A DNA stretch of 36,184 nt, from NCBI GenBank assembly GCA_020724505.1, contig DYGV01000024.1, positions 1-36,184 on the forward strand, written 5' to 3'. The notes below the pieces were generated by a model. It saw only the letters and a list, made by a program, of their open reading frames with translations, was not told the origin of the DNA and ran no database searches. Position numbers and translations under genes: made by a program. Every line of letters starts with the position of its first letter. The first letter of the stretch is position 1. Shown here in pieces: positions 24,134 through 32,268 of the stretch. Source of the stretch: Anaerolinea thermophila. Its GTDB lineage: Bacteria; Chloroflexota; Anaerolineae; Anaerolineales; UBA4823.

Positions 24134-26221
24134 CTATGGTCTTGCCGGGGCGCACAATAGCCCGCGGTTATATAGCGATAAACGATCGTACACCGGCTTG
24201 ATCTCCTTCCAGGCCGCGCTTTGGCCGCTGACAAAGCTGCCGACCCGATGCTGCGCCAGCCAGGCGTCTGCTGCGTCCATATCCGCCAAAATACATGATC
24301 CTTCATTCCCCGCCAGGACATTTAGCCGCGCTGCGACCAGTTCATTGAACAGCACTAAGGTCTTATCGCCCTTATTCTTCGTCTTCATAATCGCGATGAT
24401 CTGCTCACGGCTATAAGTTACGCCGCCAATGGTCAGACTGGTCACCGGCCAGGCTTGCGGATTATCCCGCCACCAGTTGTAAGGAACCACACCTGTCTTG
24501 GGCAGCGGCGTCTTTGTGCCTTTTTGAATTGCGGTTGTGGTGGCCGTTGGCGTCGGAGATGAAGTCGGGCTGGCGGTTGGACTGGATGTCAACGTAGGCG
24601 TAGGGGTCTGCGTTGGGGTAGGGCTAGGAGTGGGCGTCGCGGTAGAAGTTGCCGTCGCAGTCGCCGTTGATGTTGGCGTAAAAGTAGCGGTAGGAGTGCT
24701 GGTTGCGTTATAACCGAAGTCATAGGTCAGCACATTCTGATCAATCACGGTGTTTGTCTGCGAGTTTCCACCTGGGGTGGTAACGCTCAATCCCGCCAAC
24801 GGTCCACCAGCATTGAAATTGGATTGCGATACAACCACCGTGTATCGCCCATCGTTGATGACTGCACCAGAGTAGTTATCCAAGCGGCGGGGTTCGACCT
24901 CAAAATAGTAAATGCCGCTCGAATTGGTAAGCGTGGTAATGGGATTGTTATTAATGTCCAAGATGGGGAAGCCGTAGGGATCGAATAATTCCATGCGTAC
25001 TCCGCCGATGCCGGGTTCGCCCGCATCCTGCACACCATTATTATTGCTATCGCGAAAGACGGTGTCGCCAATTAAGCGCGGTTGTAGCGGATTCTTGCAA
25101 GGATTATATTCCCCTCTGCCCGGATCAATAGCGCACACGCCCAGCACGTTCGTGGGGAAACGCCAGGCGTTGAGGTTCTCCATATCCATGCCTTCCATGT
25201 GGATATGATATAAACCAGCAGGCAAACGACCGCTGAAGTGATGATCGGCAGGTTCGGCGGGATTCGAGGAAATTCGAAACTGTTCCCACTCAACATTGCC
25301 GGAAGGGTTTAAGTTAGCATAACGTGTTTGATCCAACGGGGCAAGATCATAGATCACGTTGGGTGAGCGGCGGTTATTGGTGACCGAAGTATCATCCGGC
25401 GGAGCACCAGAAGCGCCATTCATACCTACCGCCACACCCTCAAAAGCAGTCTGCGAAGTCGCCCAAGCGGGCAAGACATTATTGGGTGTGTCAGGATCAT
25501 CGGTGTCAAACGTCGTTCGCGTTGCCGGGCCAAAATCCATATCGCCGTCCCAAATAGCATAAGAAGCCTGGGATTGAAATTGATAGGTATGAAAATCGAA
25601 CGTCCCATTGTAGGTGGTAGGCGTAAGATTTGGATAGTTCGGATAGATTACTCTTTCAGCATCGGTCAATGCAGCCGTATATGCAAAGGGGATGGGCAGC
25701 AACGAAATCACGCCATCTGTGCGCACTTTGTAACGACTGGCAAAAATCTGCTGCGCATTGGGTGCGCGTACCACCAGCAAATAGAAGTAATTACCGCTCA
25801 ATGAACGGGCTGCGGGATTATTAGGAATGGTCGCGGTAAACCAGGCATTGTTCGGCATGTCCGGGCCGTTCCATAGAGCAAGCTGCGCACCTGGTTGACC
25901 CATCCCGCTTGGATCCGCGTATAGCGTGAAAGTCAGCGCTTGCCTGCCGATATCCCAAATGCCGCGTGAATCGCCGTCAAAAATGCCGATTTCAACTGAA
26001 GGCGCGTTCGCCGGCGAGGCAATGCTCAAGCTGGCGTCAATTCCAATCAATGTATTCAGGCCGCTTCCGGCAATAGCGAACATTCGACCATCATTCGCCT
26101 CACAAGAAGGAAGGCAGGTATAAATTGGATCTGCCGCAGCCGGTCTCGCCAGGAATGCCACTGGAGCAGCCATTATTGCCAGAACTATGACGATGTAAAA
26201 CCACTTGTACGAACGCTTCAT
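24134..26221 (-). CDS. Large secreted protein with SdrD-like B domain, Pro/Thr linker and C-terminal module
   Basis: Encodes 695 residues from the ATG at 26221 (ggaggatcgtgaa before it). A signal peptide (MKRSYKWFYIVIVLAIMAA...PAAA) leads into a ~370-residue beta-rich region. Next is a SdrD-B-like fold with the Ca-binding wording DTVFRDSNNNGVQDAGEPGI and SSGIYYFEVE. A ~65-residue Thr/Pro/Ser linker (TPSPTPTQTPTPTLTSSPT) follows, then LPKTG, then a C-terminal module of about 110 residues (AWPVTSLTIGGVTYSREQI, ending NRGLLCAP). That module has two Cys and looks like a surface-anchoring or partner-binding domain recurring in secreted Chloroflexota proteins (from memory). LPKTG is not followed by a membrane tail, so it is not a normal sortase signal. 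Confidence 0.82.
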   Translation of the reverse strand: MKRSYKWFYIVIVLAIMAAPVAFLARPAAADPIYTCLPSCEANDGRMFAIAGSGLNTLIGIDASLSIASPANAPSVEIGIFDGDSRGIWDIGRQALTFTLYADPSGMGQPGAQLALWNGPDMPNNAWFTATIPNNPAARSLSGNYFYLLVVRAPNAQQIFASRYKVRTDGVISLLPIPFAYTAALTDAERVIYPNYPNLTPTTYNGTFDFHTYQFQSQASYAIWDGDMDFGPATRTTFDTDDPDTPNNVLPAWATSQTAFEGVAVGMNGASGAPPDDTSVTNNRRSPNVIYDLAPLDQTRYANLNPSGNVEWEQFRISSNPAEPADHHFSGRLPAGLYHIHMEGMDMENLNAWRFPTNVLGVCAIDPGRGEYNPCKNPLQPRLIGDTVFRDSNNNGVQDAGEPGIGGVRMELFDPYGFPILDINNNPITTLTNSSGIYYFEVEPRRLDNYSGAVINDGRYTVVVSQSNFNAGGPLAGLSVTTPGGNSQTNTVIDQNVLTYDFGYNATSTPTATFTPTSTATATATSTATPTPSPTPTQTPTPTLTSSPTASPTSSPTPTATTTAIQKGTKTPLPKTGVVPYNWWRDNPQAWPVTSLTIGGVTYSREQIIAIMKTKNKGDKTLVLFNELVAARLNVLAGNEGSCILADMDAADAWLAQHRVGSFVSGQSAAWKEIKPVYDRLSLYNRGLLCAPARP

Positions 26222-26451
26222 TTCACGATCCTCCTTACAAAATAGACGAACCCCGTTGTTCATGACGTATTTGTGACGATCCATGAACTGAATAAAAACA
26301 ACAAAATTCGTAGCTGCTCATCTAACCCTCCCGAAGGTTTTCAACCTGACTATTTTGACGAATCCATATGTCCTTGAGATGCAAAATTTTTAATTCGCAT
26401 CATAACAACCTGCTAGAGGGTGAGCAGTTACCAAAATTCATCAATTCAAAT

Positions 26452-26814
26452 TCATAAAAAGCGATAACGCCGCAGTTGCAGCGCCACGCCATAAGTGCCA
26501 TCCACTTTTGTTTCCACGCGCACCACGATGCCAAGCGCCGCAATTCGTAACCCCCCCGCCATATCCAAAGGTCGAGTCGCCATGCAGACGATCACAAAGA
26601 CCAAATCACCGAGGCGCAATACATGTTTTGTGCGCAGATACATGCCGCTGGCGCTCAAGTTAGATAACACAGCGCGAGCTTCAAAACGCTTGCCTCCAGG
26701 CAACCAACCACGCAACGCGGCAGGATAAGAACAACTCAAGCGGGGCTTACTACGCCGCTCGATAAATTCGGGCTTGGGGTGTAGCAATGTCATGGCAGAA
26801 AAATCCGACAACAT
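26452..26814 (-). CDS. PilZ domain protein (probable cyclic-di-GMP binder)
   Basis: Encodes 120 residues from the ATG at 26814; a TTG at 26850 and an ATG at 26793 are other possible starts, and none has a strong ribosome site. The PilZ marks are present: the basic ERRSKPRLSC segment (RxxxR type, approximate) and NLSASGMYL, matching the D/NxSxxG motif, in a beta barrel. A single PilZ domain with no output domain suggests an adaptor that binds cyclic-di-GMP and a partner protein. A downstream response regulator on the same strand is separated by a hairpin. The 230-base gap between this gene and the surface protein (26222-26451) holds nothing recognisable. Confidence 0.82.
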   Translation of the reverse strand: MLSDFSAMTLLHPKPEFIERRSKPRLSCSYPAALRGWLPGGKRFEARAVLSNLSASGMYLRTKHVLRLGDLVFVIVCMATRPLDMAGGLRIAALGIVVRVETKVDGTYGVALQLRRYRFL

Positions 26815-26907
26815 CACTCGAATTTTAGGCGGAATACGCCAAACGCGCAATCGTCAGTCAGGATGAACTTACATGGTATTCATATATAGCAATACGAGGT
26901 TCGCTAT

Positions 26908-26946
26908 TAACACAAATAAGCCATGCTCAATGGCTTATTTGTGTTA
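26908..26946. terminator. 17-bp perfect hairpin between the regulator and PilZ genes
   Basis: The stem starts taacacaaataagccat (26908-26924) and closes with atggcttatttgtgtta (26930-26946), loop gctca. It lies 45 bases past the regulator stop on the minus strand, within the 140-base gap before the PilZ gene. It is AT-rich at the base, so it could stop transcription in either direction. No long U tract beyond the stem. Confidence 0.6.
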
Positions 26947-26990
26947 TTTAAAGAGGGTTGAAGAAAACAGCTAATTAACGGTCAAAAATA

Positions 26991-27740
26991 TTAAGTGGGT
27001 AAAGCGGCCAGACCATTGCGATAGGCATAAATAGTCAATTCCAGCCGATCAGCAACGCCTAGTTTACTATAAATGGATGTGAGATGATGACGTACGGTGA
27101 CTTCACTAATGGACAGCCGGTTAGCAATTTCGCGATTCTTCAACCCCTCACCAATCAGGGTGATGACCTGACGCTCTCGATCGCTCAATGTCGCGATGCG
27201 CGCTGCCTCGGGGTCAGCTTGTTCGTTCAGCCGGGCACGGGTAAGCGTAGCTAACACATCTGCCATCATCGTGCGGTCAATCCATACCTCACCGGCGTGT
27301 ACCTTTTGTATCGCCTTCGCTAATACCGCTCCGCTATGGTTCTTCGAAACCACACCCATTACGCCCATTTGCACAGCGAGTTGGAGTAAGGGCTGCTCGC
27401 TCAAACCCGTCAGGAGTATGATGTGTGCATTACGAGCAGCGCGCAACAGCGCGGGAATAATGTCCGCGTTCAGCTCGCCATCCAGGTTTAGCTCCAAAAG
27501 AATAATATCCGGCTTGAGCGCTGCAGCAAGCTCCACAGCCGGTTGGCTTTGACCAGCCTCGCCTACCACCTTAAAGCCGAAGCGCGTTTCTAATAGTAAA
27601 CGCAACCCCTCGCGCACAACCGTATGTTGATCGAGCAACAAGATATGAATTGGCGATTGCACTGTTGATGCAGTCGCCGAGGATTCGGTCTTAGGCAACT
27701 GGTTCATCCCATGCTGTAAAGATGCATCCGAATAGCTCAT
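26991..27740 (-). CDS. NarL/LuxR-family regulator with degenerate receiver domain
   Basis: Encodes 249 residues from the ATG at 27740 (a TTG four codons earlier is the alternative). The N-terminal ~30 residues are a flexible tail. A receiver domain follows (HILLLDQHTVVREGLRLLL ... PDIILLELNLDG), then a LuxR helix-turn-helix (LSDRERQVITLIGEGLKNREIANRLSISEVTV). In ordinary NarL-type proteins the phosphorylated residue is Asp in LLDLN; here it is Glu83 (LLELN). The acidic pair near the start is DQ (Asp37, Gln38) instead of DD. Thr and Lys of the switch (LLTG, SKN) are kept. Glu can mimic a phosphorylated state, so the protein may be always active or respond to something else. No histidine kinase is adjacent. 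Confidence 0.88.
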   Translation of the reverse strand: MSYSDASLQHGMNQLPKTESSATASTVQSPIHILLLDQHTVVREGLRLLLETRFGFKVVGEAGQSQPAVELAAALKPDIILLELNLDGELNADIIPALLRAARNAHIILLTGLSEQPLLQLAVQMGVMGVVSKNHSGAVLAKAIQKVHAGEVWIDRTMMADVLATLTRARLNEQADPEAARIATLSDRERQVITLIGEGLKNREIANRLSISEVTVRHHLTSIYSKLGVADRLELTIYAYRNGLAALPT

Positions 27741-27823
27741 ACCCCACCCCAAATAAGTTTTCCAACTTTGGCAATTTTACCTTAATTCAAACCCATGGGA
27801 CTCCTATAAAAACGAAAATTCTT

Positions 27824-27940
27824 AACGCCAAGGCGCAAAGAAAAAACATAAGTTCAAGCAAGACAATAAATTTGTTGCCAAAAAAATCACGAAAATCGAA
27901 AACAAGTTCAAGAACCTTGGCGCCTTTGCGTCATTGCGTT
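27824..27940. repeat. Intergenic repeat with CGCCAAGG/CCTTGGCG arms
   Basis: The 320-base gap 27753-28072 has no gene. aacgccaaggcgcaaag (27824-27840) and ccttggcgcctttgcgtcat (27915-27934) share inverted words: cgccaagg at 27826-27833 and ccttggcg at 27915-27922, and cgcaaag with ctttgcg. The enclosed 75 bases are A-rich. This looks like a dispersed intergenic repeat of the GGCGCAAAG type. Confidence 0.4.
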
Positions 27941-27975
27941 GAAACGACCTTTTTGCAGCAAAGTCATCCATCCTC

Positions 27976-28003
27976 AATTAACGATACGCAATTAACGATA
28001 CGC
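27976..28003. repeat. 14-base tandem duplication
   Basis: aattaacgatacgc occurs twice head to tail (27976-27989, 27990-28003), followed by aattt. It lies ~70 bases before the CDF transporter start. Slippage is the simplest origin; a pair of binding sites is possible. Confidence 0.6.
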
Positions 28004-28072
28004 AATTTCTATAATAGAATGTTGACATAGAACATGCCAATTCATTGGTATAGTTAAGAGCGAAAACGAAGT

Positions 28073-28999
28073 ATGTCGCATAACTCAAACACCCTCTCTC
28101 GTTATGCCTGGCTGTCTATTAGCGCTGCCATCTTGACCATTGCGCTGAAGCTGGCGGCTTACTTTATCACCAACTCGGTAGGTTTGCTTTCGGATGCGCT
28201 CGAATCCGGCGTAAATCTGATCACAGCTATTGTCGCCCTGATCGCACTCAACGTGGCAGCGCGCCCAGCAGACGACGAATTTGCCTATGGCTACAGCAAA
28301 GTGGAATTTTTCTCTAGCGGTTTTGAGGGCGGCATGATCCTGGCTGCGGCAGGGGCGATTGCTGCTTCTGCAATCCCGCGCCTGATCCAACCCGCGCCGA
28401 TAGAACAGGTGGGGATAGGTCTGGGCGTCTCGGCGGCGGCCTCGCTGATCAACCTGGGCGTTGCTCGCGTTTTACTAAAAGCCGGTCAGCGTCATCAATC
28501 CATTACCCTCGAGGCAGACGCCCGACATCTGATGACCGATGTGATTACCACTGGTGGGGTGCTTGTCGGGGTGTTGCTGGTCGAGTTGACCGGTTGGCAG
28601 CGCCTGGACGCGATCGTCGCGCTGGCTGTGGCAGGGAATATCTTGTTCGCTGGCTGGGGTTTGTTGCGCCGCTCGGCACGCGGCTTGCTGGACGCTTCGC
28701 TGCCGACCGAACAGGTGCAGGTGATCCGCCGCATCCTAGCGCCGTATGAAGATCAGGGTCTGCGTTTTCACGCCTTGCGCACGCGTGGCGCTGGAGCGCG
28801 CAGCTTTGTCTCGATGCACGTGCTTACCCCTGGGGAGTGGAGCATCCGTCGCGGCCACGAACTGGCTGAAGCCATTGAAGAACAAATCCGTCAGGCAATT
28901 CCCAATGTTGTGCCAATGTTGCATGTCGAGCCACTCGACGACCCAGCCTCCTGGCAAGACACCAGCTTGGATCGCCCAGGGAAATTGTCACCCAATTAA
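28073..28999 (+). CDS. Cation diffusion facilitator (CDF) family metal exporter
   Basis: Encodes 308 residues with about six membrane segments in the first 210 residues and a cytoplasmic C-terminal ferredoxin-like domain. Family marks: NSVGLLSDALESGVNLITA in helix II, YGYSKVEFFSSGFEGGMIL, and ADARHLMTDVITTGGVLVG in helix V with the HxxxD pair of the transport site. CDF proteins exchange Zn2+, Fe2+, Mn2+ or similar for protons. In helix II the usual HxxxD is SDALES/N, so the metal site in that helix keeps Asp and gains Asn; the ion cannot be called. The C-terminal domain runs to HVEPLDD. Start at 28073 with only a weak gaag site. Confidence 0.9.
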   Translation: MSHNSNTLSRYAWLSISAAILTIALKLAAYFITNSVGLLSDALESGVNLITAIVALIALNVAARPADDEFAYGYSKVEFFSSGFEGGMILAAAGAIAASAIPRLIQPAPIEQVGIGLGVSAAASLINLGVARVLLKAGQRHQSITLEADARHLMTDVITTGGVLVGVLLVELTGWQRLDAIVALAVAGNILFAGWGLLRRSARGLLDASLPTEQVQVIRRILAPYEDQGLRFHALRTRGAGARSFVSMHVLTPGEWSIRRGHELAEAIEEQIRQAIPNVVPMLHVEPLDDPASWQDTSLDRPGKLSPN

Positions 29000-29150
29000 G
29001 CGCCCGTCACAACGGCGCAAGCCTCGCACGCCGATCAAAGTGGCTCTCCTCCACATAATCATTGGTGGTCTGGACCACATAACGCATGGGGGTAAGTTGC
29101 TAACGGCGGCGGTGCAGACCGGCGCTCTCCCATGTCTAACGCCTCGCGGG

Positions 29151-29197
29151 TATAATCAACACGCATGGATACCCCAAATTATCCGGCGGACGCGTGA
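29151..29197 (+). promoter_or_regulatory. Possible -10 box and 10-codon leader ORF before the ECF sigma gene
   Basis: tataat (29151-29156, in gggtataatc) predicts a transcript start near 29163. An ATG at 29165 opens a 10-codon frame (MDTPNYPADA) whose TGA (29195-29197) overlaps the GTG start (29194) of the sigma gene as GTGA. Translation of the mini-ORF could feed into the sigma gene. No -35 match was found. The 29000-29150 stretch shows nothing else. Confidence 0.4.
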
Positions 29198-29763
29198 ACA
29201 TTCCCGATTTGGACGACGCCCAACTGATGCGCCGAACAGCCAGTGGCGATGAAATCGCCCTGGGATTGCTCTACGACCGTTACGGGCGTATGGTGTTCAG
29301 CATAGCTCTCCAAGTATTGAATGACCAGGCCCTGGCCGAAGAGGCAACGCAGGAGGTCTTTTTACGCGTTTGGCAAAAAGCTGAGAGTTATCAACCCGAT
29401 CAGGGACGATTGGCTCCCTGGTTGGCGAGTATAGCACGCCATCGGGCGATTGATCTTTATCGTCGTCTCCAGCGCAGCGTTGAAAACCACCTGACCGACA
29501 CGTCAATAGAGGATGCCTTTAATTTGGCTGATCCTACAGATATTGAGGGCGAAACGCAAGCAGCCGAACAACGACAGCGGGTGCGAAAAGCCCTGGCTAC
29601 CTTACCAGAGGCGCAACGACAGGCATTGGCTTATGCCTTCTTCAAAGGTTACAGCCACAGCCAGATTGCCGCTCTGACTGGTGAACCGCTAGGCACAGTG
29701 AAAACCCGCATCCGCCTGGCAATGCTCAAGCTGCGTGAACTACTAAGTGACGAGCTGAAATGA
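29194..29763 (+). CDS. ECF sigma factor (sigma-70 family)
   Basis: Encodes 189 residues from a GTG at 29194. Region 2 is clear (LGLLYDRYGRMVFSIALQVL, EEATQEVFLRVWQKAESY, the conserved DxxxR-type helix WLASIARHRAIDLYRRLQR) and so is region 4 (LATLPEAQRQALAYAFFKGYSH, IAALTGEPLGTVKTRIRLAM). It is the usual ECF length and type that pairs with RskA-like anti-sigma factors (SigK group). The next gene is exactly such a partner, 51 bases downstream. Target promoters and the activating signal cannot be read from the window. Confidence 0.95.
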   Translation: MNIPDLDDAQLMRRTASGDEIALGLLYDRYGRMVFSIALQVLNDQALAEEATQEVFLRVWQKAESYQPDQGRLAPWLASIARHRAIDLYRRLQRSVENHLTDTSIEDAFNLADPTDIEGETQAAEQRQRVRKALATLPEAQRQALAYAFFKGYSHSQIAALTGEPLGTVKTRIRLAMLKLRELLSDELK

Positions 29764-29814
29764 GGCGCGTGAAATCCAAAACCTTGCCGATGGCGTATTA
29801 ATGGTGAATGAAAT

Positions 29815-30567
29815 ATGTCAGAGATGGATAAACACGTCGAGGAATATTTAAGCGCCTACGCTCTAGACAGCCTGGATGAATCGGAAAAACAGCGCGTTGC
29901 TCAACATTTGCGAAGTTGCTCTGACTGCCGTCGCATAGCCGCGCAGTACGAAGATTTGGTGGGCATACTGGCGCTCAGTTTACCGCAAAGCGAACCGCCG
30001 CCGGAACTGCGTAGGCGCGTTCTATCAGCGGTTGCTGCTCAACCACACCCTTCGCAACACAAATTGTCGAGCTTTGATTGGGGCCAGCGGTTCCAGGCTG
30101 CCTTCGGAAGGCTATCGCCGGGTTGGGCGCTGGCTGGGCTGATCATAATCCTTCTACTGACATTGAGTAATCTTCTGCTATGGCAGCAAACGACTGAATT
30201 ACAGAGCCAATTGGCGAGCCAATCGGCGGCTCTGCAATCCGCTCTGCGCGCCGCGCCGCTTTCTGGCACTGAAAACGCCCCCAATGCCGTCGGCACCCTG
30301 GTAATCAGCCTAACCGGCGAGTATGGCGTACTGGTGGTGGATGGCTTGCCGCCGTTGGACCCCGATCATCAATATCAATTATGGCTCATCGTGGATGGGC
30401 AGCGCGCCAGCGGTGGTGTGTTCTCCGTCAATAATGAGGGCTACGGCGCGCTGTACGTTAAGTCGCCTGCCCCGTTATCTTCCTACCAGGCGCTGGGGGT
30501 GACGGTGGAGCCGGTCGGCGGCAGCCCAGGTCCCACTGGCGCCAAAGTGTTGGGCGGCGAACTGTAG
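29815..30567 (+). CDS. Membrane anti-sigma factor with zinc-finger and RskA-like domain
   Basis: Encodes 250 residues. Residues ~1-55 form the ZAS anti-sigma fold with HLRSCSDC (HX3CX2C zinc motif), which would hold the sigma factor in the cytoplasm. A membrane segment (WALAGLIIILLLTLSNLLLW) follows at ~100-120, then an outside-facing RskA-type domain (VLVVDGLPPLDPDHQYQLWL, GGVFSVNNEGYGALYV). Regulated proteolysis outside and inside the membrane usually releases the sigma factor. It follows the sigma gene and must act with it. Confidence 0.93.
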   Translation: MSEMDKHVEEYLSAYALDSLDESEKQRVAQHLRSCSDCRRIAAQYEDLVGILALSLPQSEPPPELRRRVLSAVAAQPHPSQHKLSSFDWGQRFQAAFGRLSPGWALAGLIIILLLTLSNLLLWQQTTELQSQLASQSAALQSALRAAPLSGTENAPNAVGTLVISLTGEYGVLVVDGLPPLDPDHQYQLWLIVDGQRASGGVFSVNNEGYGALYVKSPAPLSSYQALGVTVEPVGGSPGPTGAKVLGGEL

Positions 30568-30610
30568 TATTTATCACCCGAATAATAACAATCTTGGGGT
30601 AATTGAAACG

Positions 30611-31402
30611 CTACTCTAGTGAACCGCCTTGTTTAACCTCTGAATGGATGAAGCCTAACGCCTGCTTGCGCAACCGCATAAATCGTTCATCGCCTTCTGT
30701 TTCCAATAGCGCTCGCGGACGGGGTAGATCCACCACAATCTCGGCTTTGATCCTACCAGGCCGCGCTGTCATTACGTAGATGCGGTCCGAAAGCAAGATA
30801 GCTTCATCCACATCATGCGTCACAAACAACACTGTCGTTCTATCAACTTGCCAAATGGAGAGCAACAATTCCTGCATTAACATGCGTGTCTGCGCGTCCA
30901 GCGCGCCAAAAGGCTCATCCATCAATAGCATCTGCGGGCGGTATACCAGCGCCCGCGCGATAGCCACCCGTTGGCGCATCCCGCCGGAGAGTTGATTGGG
31001 CATGGCAGCAGCGAAATCCTCTAGCCCCACCAAGCGCAAATGATGGCGCACCAATTCGTCTTGCCGAGCGCGACTCAATCCGCTTTTTTTCAAAGCAAAA
31101 CGTACATTTTCCTCAACAGTCAACCATGGGAACAAAGTATAACTTTGAAATACCACGCCGCGATCCGGCCCTGGCCCAGTGACTGGCCGACCATCCACTT
31201 CGATGCTCCCTGAGCTGATCGAATCCAATCCGGCGACCATCATCAGTGTGGTGGATTTGCCGCAGCCCGATGGCCCCACTAAAGAGACAAATTCGTTTGC
31301 TTGCACCGTCATGGACAAATCTTGCACTGCCGTCAGCGGTTTCCCCTTCTCAGAAGGAAATTGCTTCCAGACATTGACAAGGCGCAATTTTGGTGTGCTC
31401 AT
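30611..31402 (-). CDS. ABC transporter ATPase, NitT/TauT (SsuB/TauB) family
   Basis: Encodes 263 residues from the ATG at 31402 (MSTPKLRLVNVWKQF); a start at 31450 would overlap the permease gene by 22 bases. Walker A is GPSGCGKST, the Q-loop is VVFQSYTLFPWLTV, the signature is LSGGMRQRVAIARAL and Walker B is MLLMDEPFGALD, with the switch His in LFVTHDVDEAIL. This is the energy subunit of an importer for nitrate, taurine, aliphatic sulfonates or similar small molecules. It is the last gene of a three-gene operon with the permease and binding protein upstream. Confidence 0.93.
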   Translation of the reverse strand: MSTPKLRLVNVWKQFPSEKGKPLTAVQDLSMTVQANEFVSLVGPSGCGKSTTLMMVAGLDSISSGSIEVDGRPVTGPGPDRGVVFQSYTLFPWLTVEENVRFALKKSGLSRARQDELVRHHLRLVGLEDFAAAMPNQLSGGMRQRVAIARALVYRPQMLLMDEPFGALDAQTRMLMQELLLSIWQVDRTTVLFVTHDVDEAILLSDRIYVMTARPGRIKAEIVVDLPRPRALLETEGDERFMRLRKQALGFIHSEVKQGGSLE

Positions 31403-31428
31403 CGTAAGCTCGTAAAGTACTGAGTTGG

Positions 31429-32265
31429 TTAGCGCGTTTGAACCGCCCAAGGAAATAAACGTTTGTAAGAAATCTTGAAAAGATAATCGGTAATTAGCCC
31501 CAAGATTCCAATAATAAGAATTCCCAGAATGATTGTCTCTGTTTCAAGAAAACGTTGAGCGCGCATAATGCGATAACCCAAACCAACATTAGCCGCGACA
31601 AGCTCCGCCACTACCAGATACGTCCACGCCCAACCCAGGGTGATACGGAAAGTATCCCAAACGCCTGGCATCGCAACGCGCAAAATGACATGCCAAAGGA
31701 CTTCCCACTTATTCAAGCCAAAGGTATAGCTCACCTGGATCAAATCGCGGGGAACGGTCTTGACGTTATCCATAATGAGCAGCACCTCCTGGAAAAAAGT
31801 GCCGATGAACAGGATAGCGAATTTTTGCCCATCACCTACGCCCAGCCAAAGGATGGTGAGCGGAACGAATGCAACTGCGGGCATATAGCGCACCAGGTCT
31901 ATAAACGGTTCGAAAAGACCTTCGAAGAAGTGAAAATTGCCCATTAATATACCGATCGGCACGGCTAACAGGGTAGCCAGCAGCCAGCCCACCGTGATTC
32001 GGTACAGGCTGGCGCTGGCATCCTGCCAGATCAAGCCGCTCTGGATTTGACGAACCAGCTCAGTCCAAACCGCCGCCGGCGGGGGCAAAAATATCCTGGA
32101 GACCATCCCCAAGCCGGTGAGCAAGAACCAACCAATGAGGAAAATAGCGATAAAGCCTGCTCCCGCACCCAAGTAATAGGAACGCGGAATTTCGCGGCGC
32201 AACTCCAGCAAAGGGGTCTTTTCTTTTGATCTAAGTAGCGATGGCTCACCCATAAGCGCTGCCAA
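31429..32265 (-). CDS. ABC transporter permease, NitT/TauT family
   Basis: Encodes 278 residues with about six membrane segments. The EAA loop facing the ATPase is seen in the usual place (VSYTFGLNKWEVLWHVILRVAMPGV). The start MAALMGEPSLLRSKEKTPLL is cytoplasmic. It lies 3 bases after the binding-protein stop and 26 bases before the ATPase start, so the three genes are cotranscribed. Confidence 0.93.
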   Translation of the reverse strand: MAALMGEPSLLRSKEKTPLLELRREIPRSYYLGAGAGFIAIFLIGWFLLTGLGMVSRIFLPPPAAVWTELVRQIQSGLIWQDASASLYRITVGWLLATLLAVPIGILMGNFHFFEGLFEPFIDLVRYMPAVAFVPLTILWLGVGDGQKFAILFIGTFFQEVLLIMDNVKTVPRDLIQVSYTFGLNKWEVLWHVILRVAMPGVWDTFRITLGWAWTYLVVAELVAANVGLGYRIMRAQRFLETETIILGILIIGILGLITDYLFKISYKRLFPWAVQTR

Positions 32266-32268
32266 TCG

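Noticed and set aside
24134-26221. Sortase-anchored LPXTG surface protein
   Set aside because: LPKTG is about 115 residues from the end and is not followed by a hydrophobic segment and basic tail; no sortase gene is in the window.
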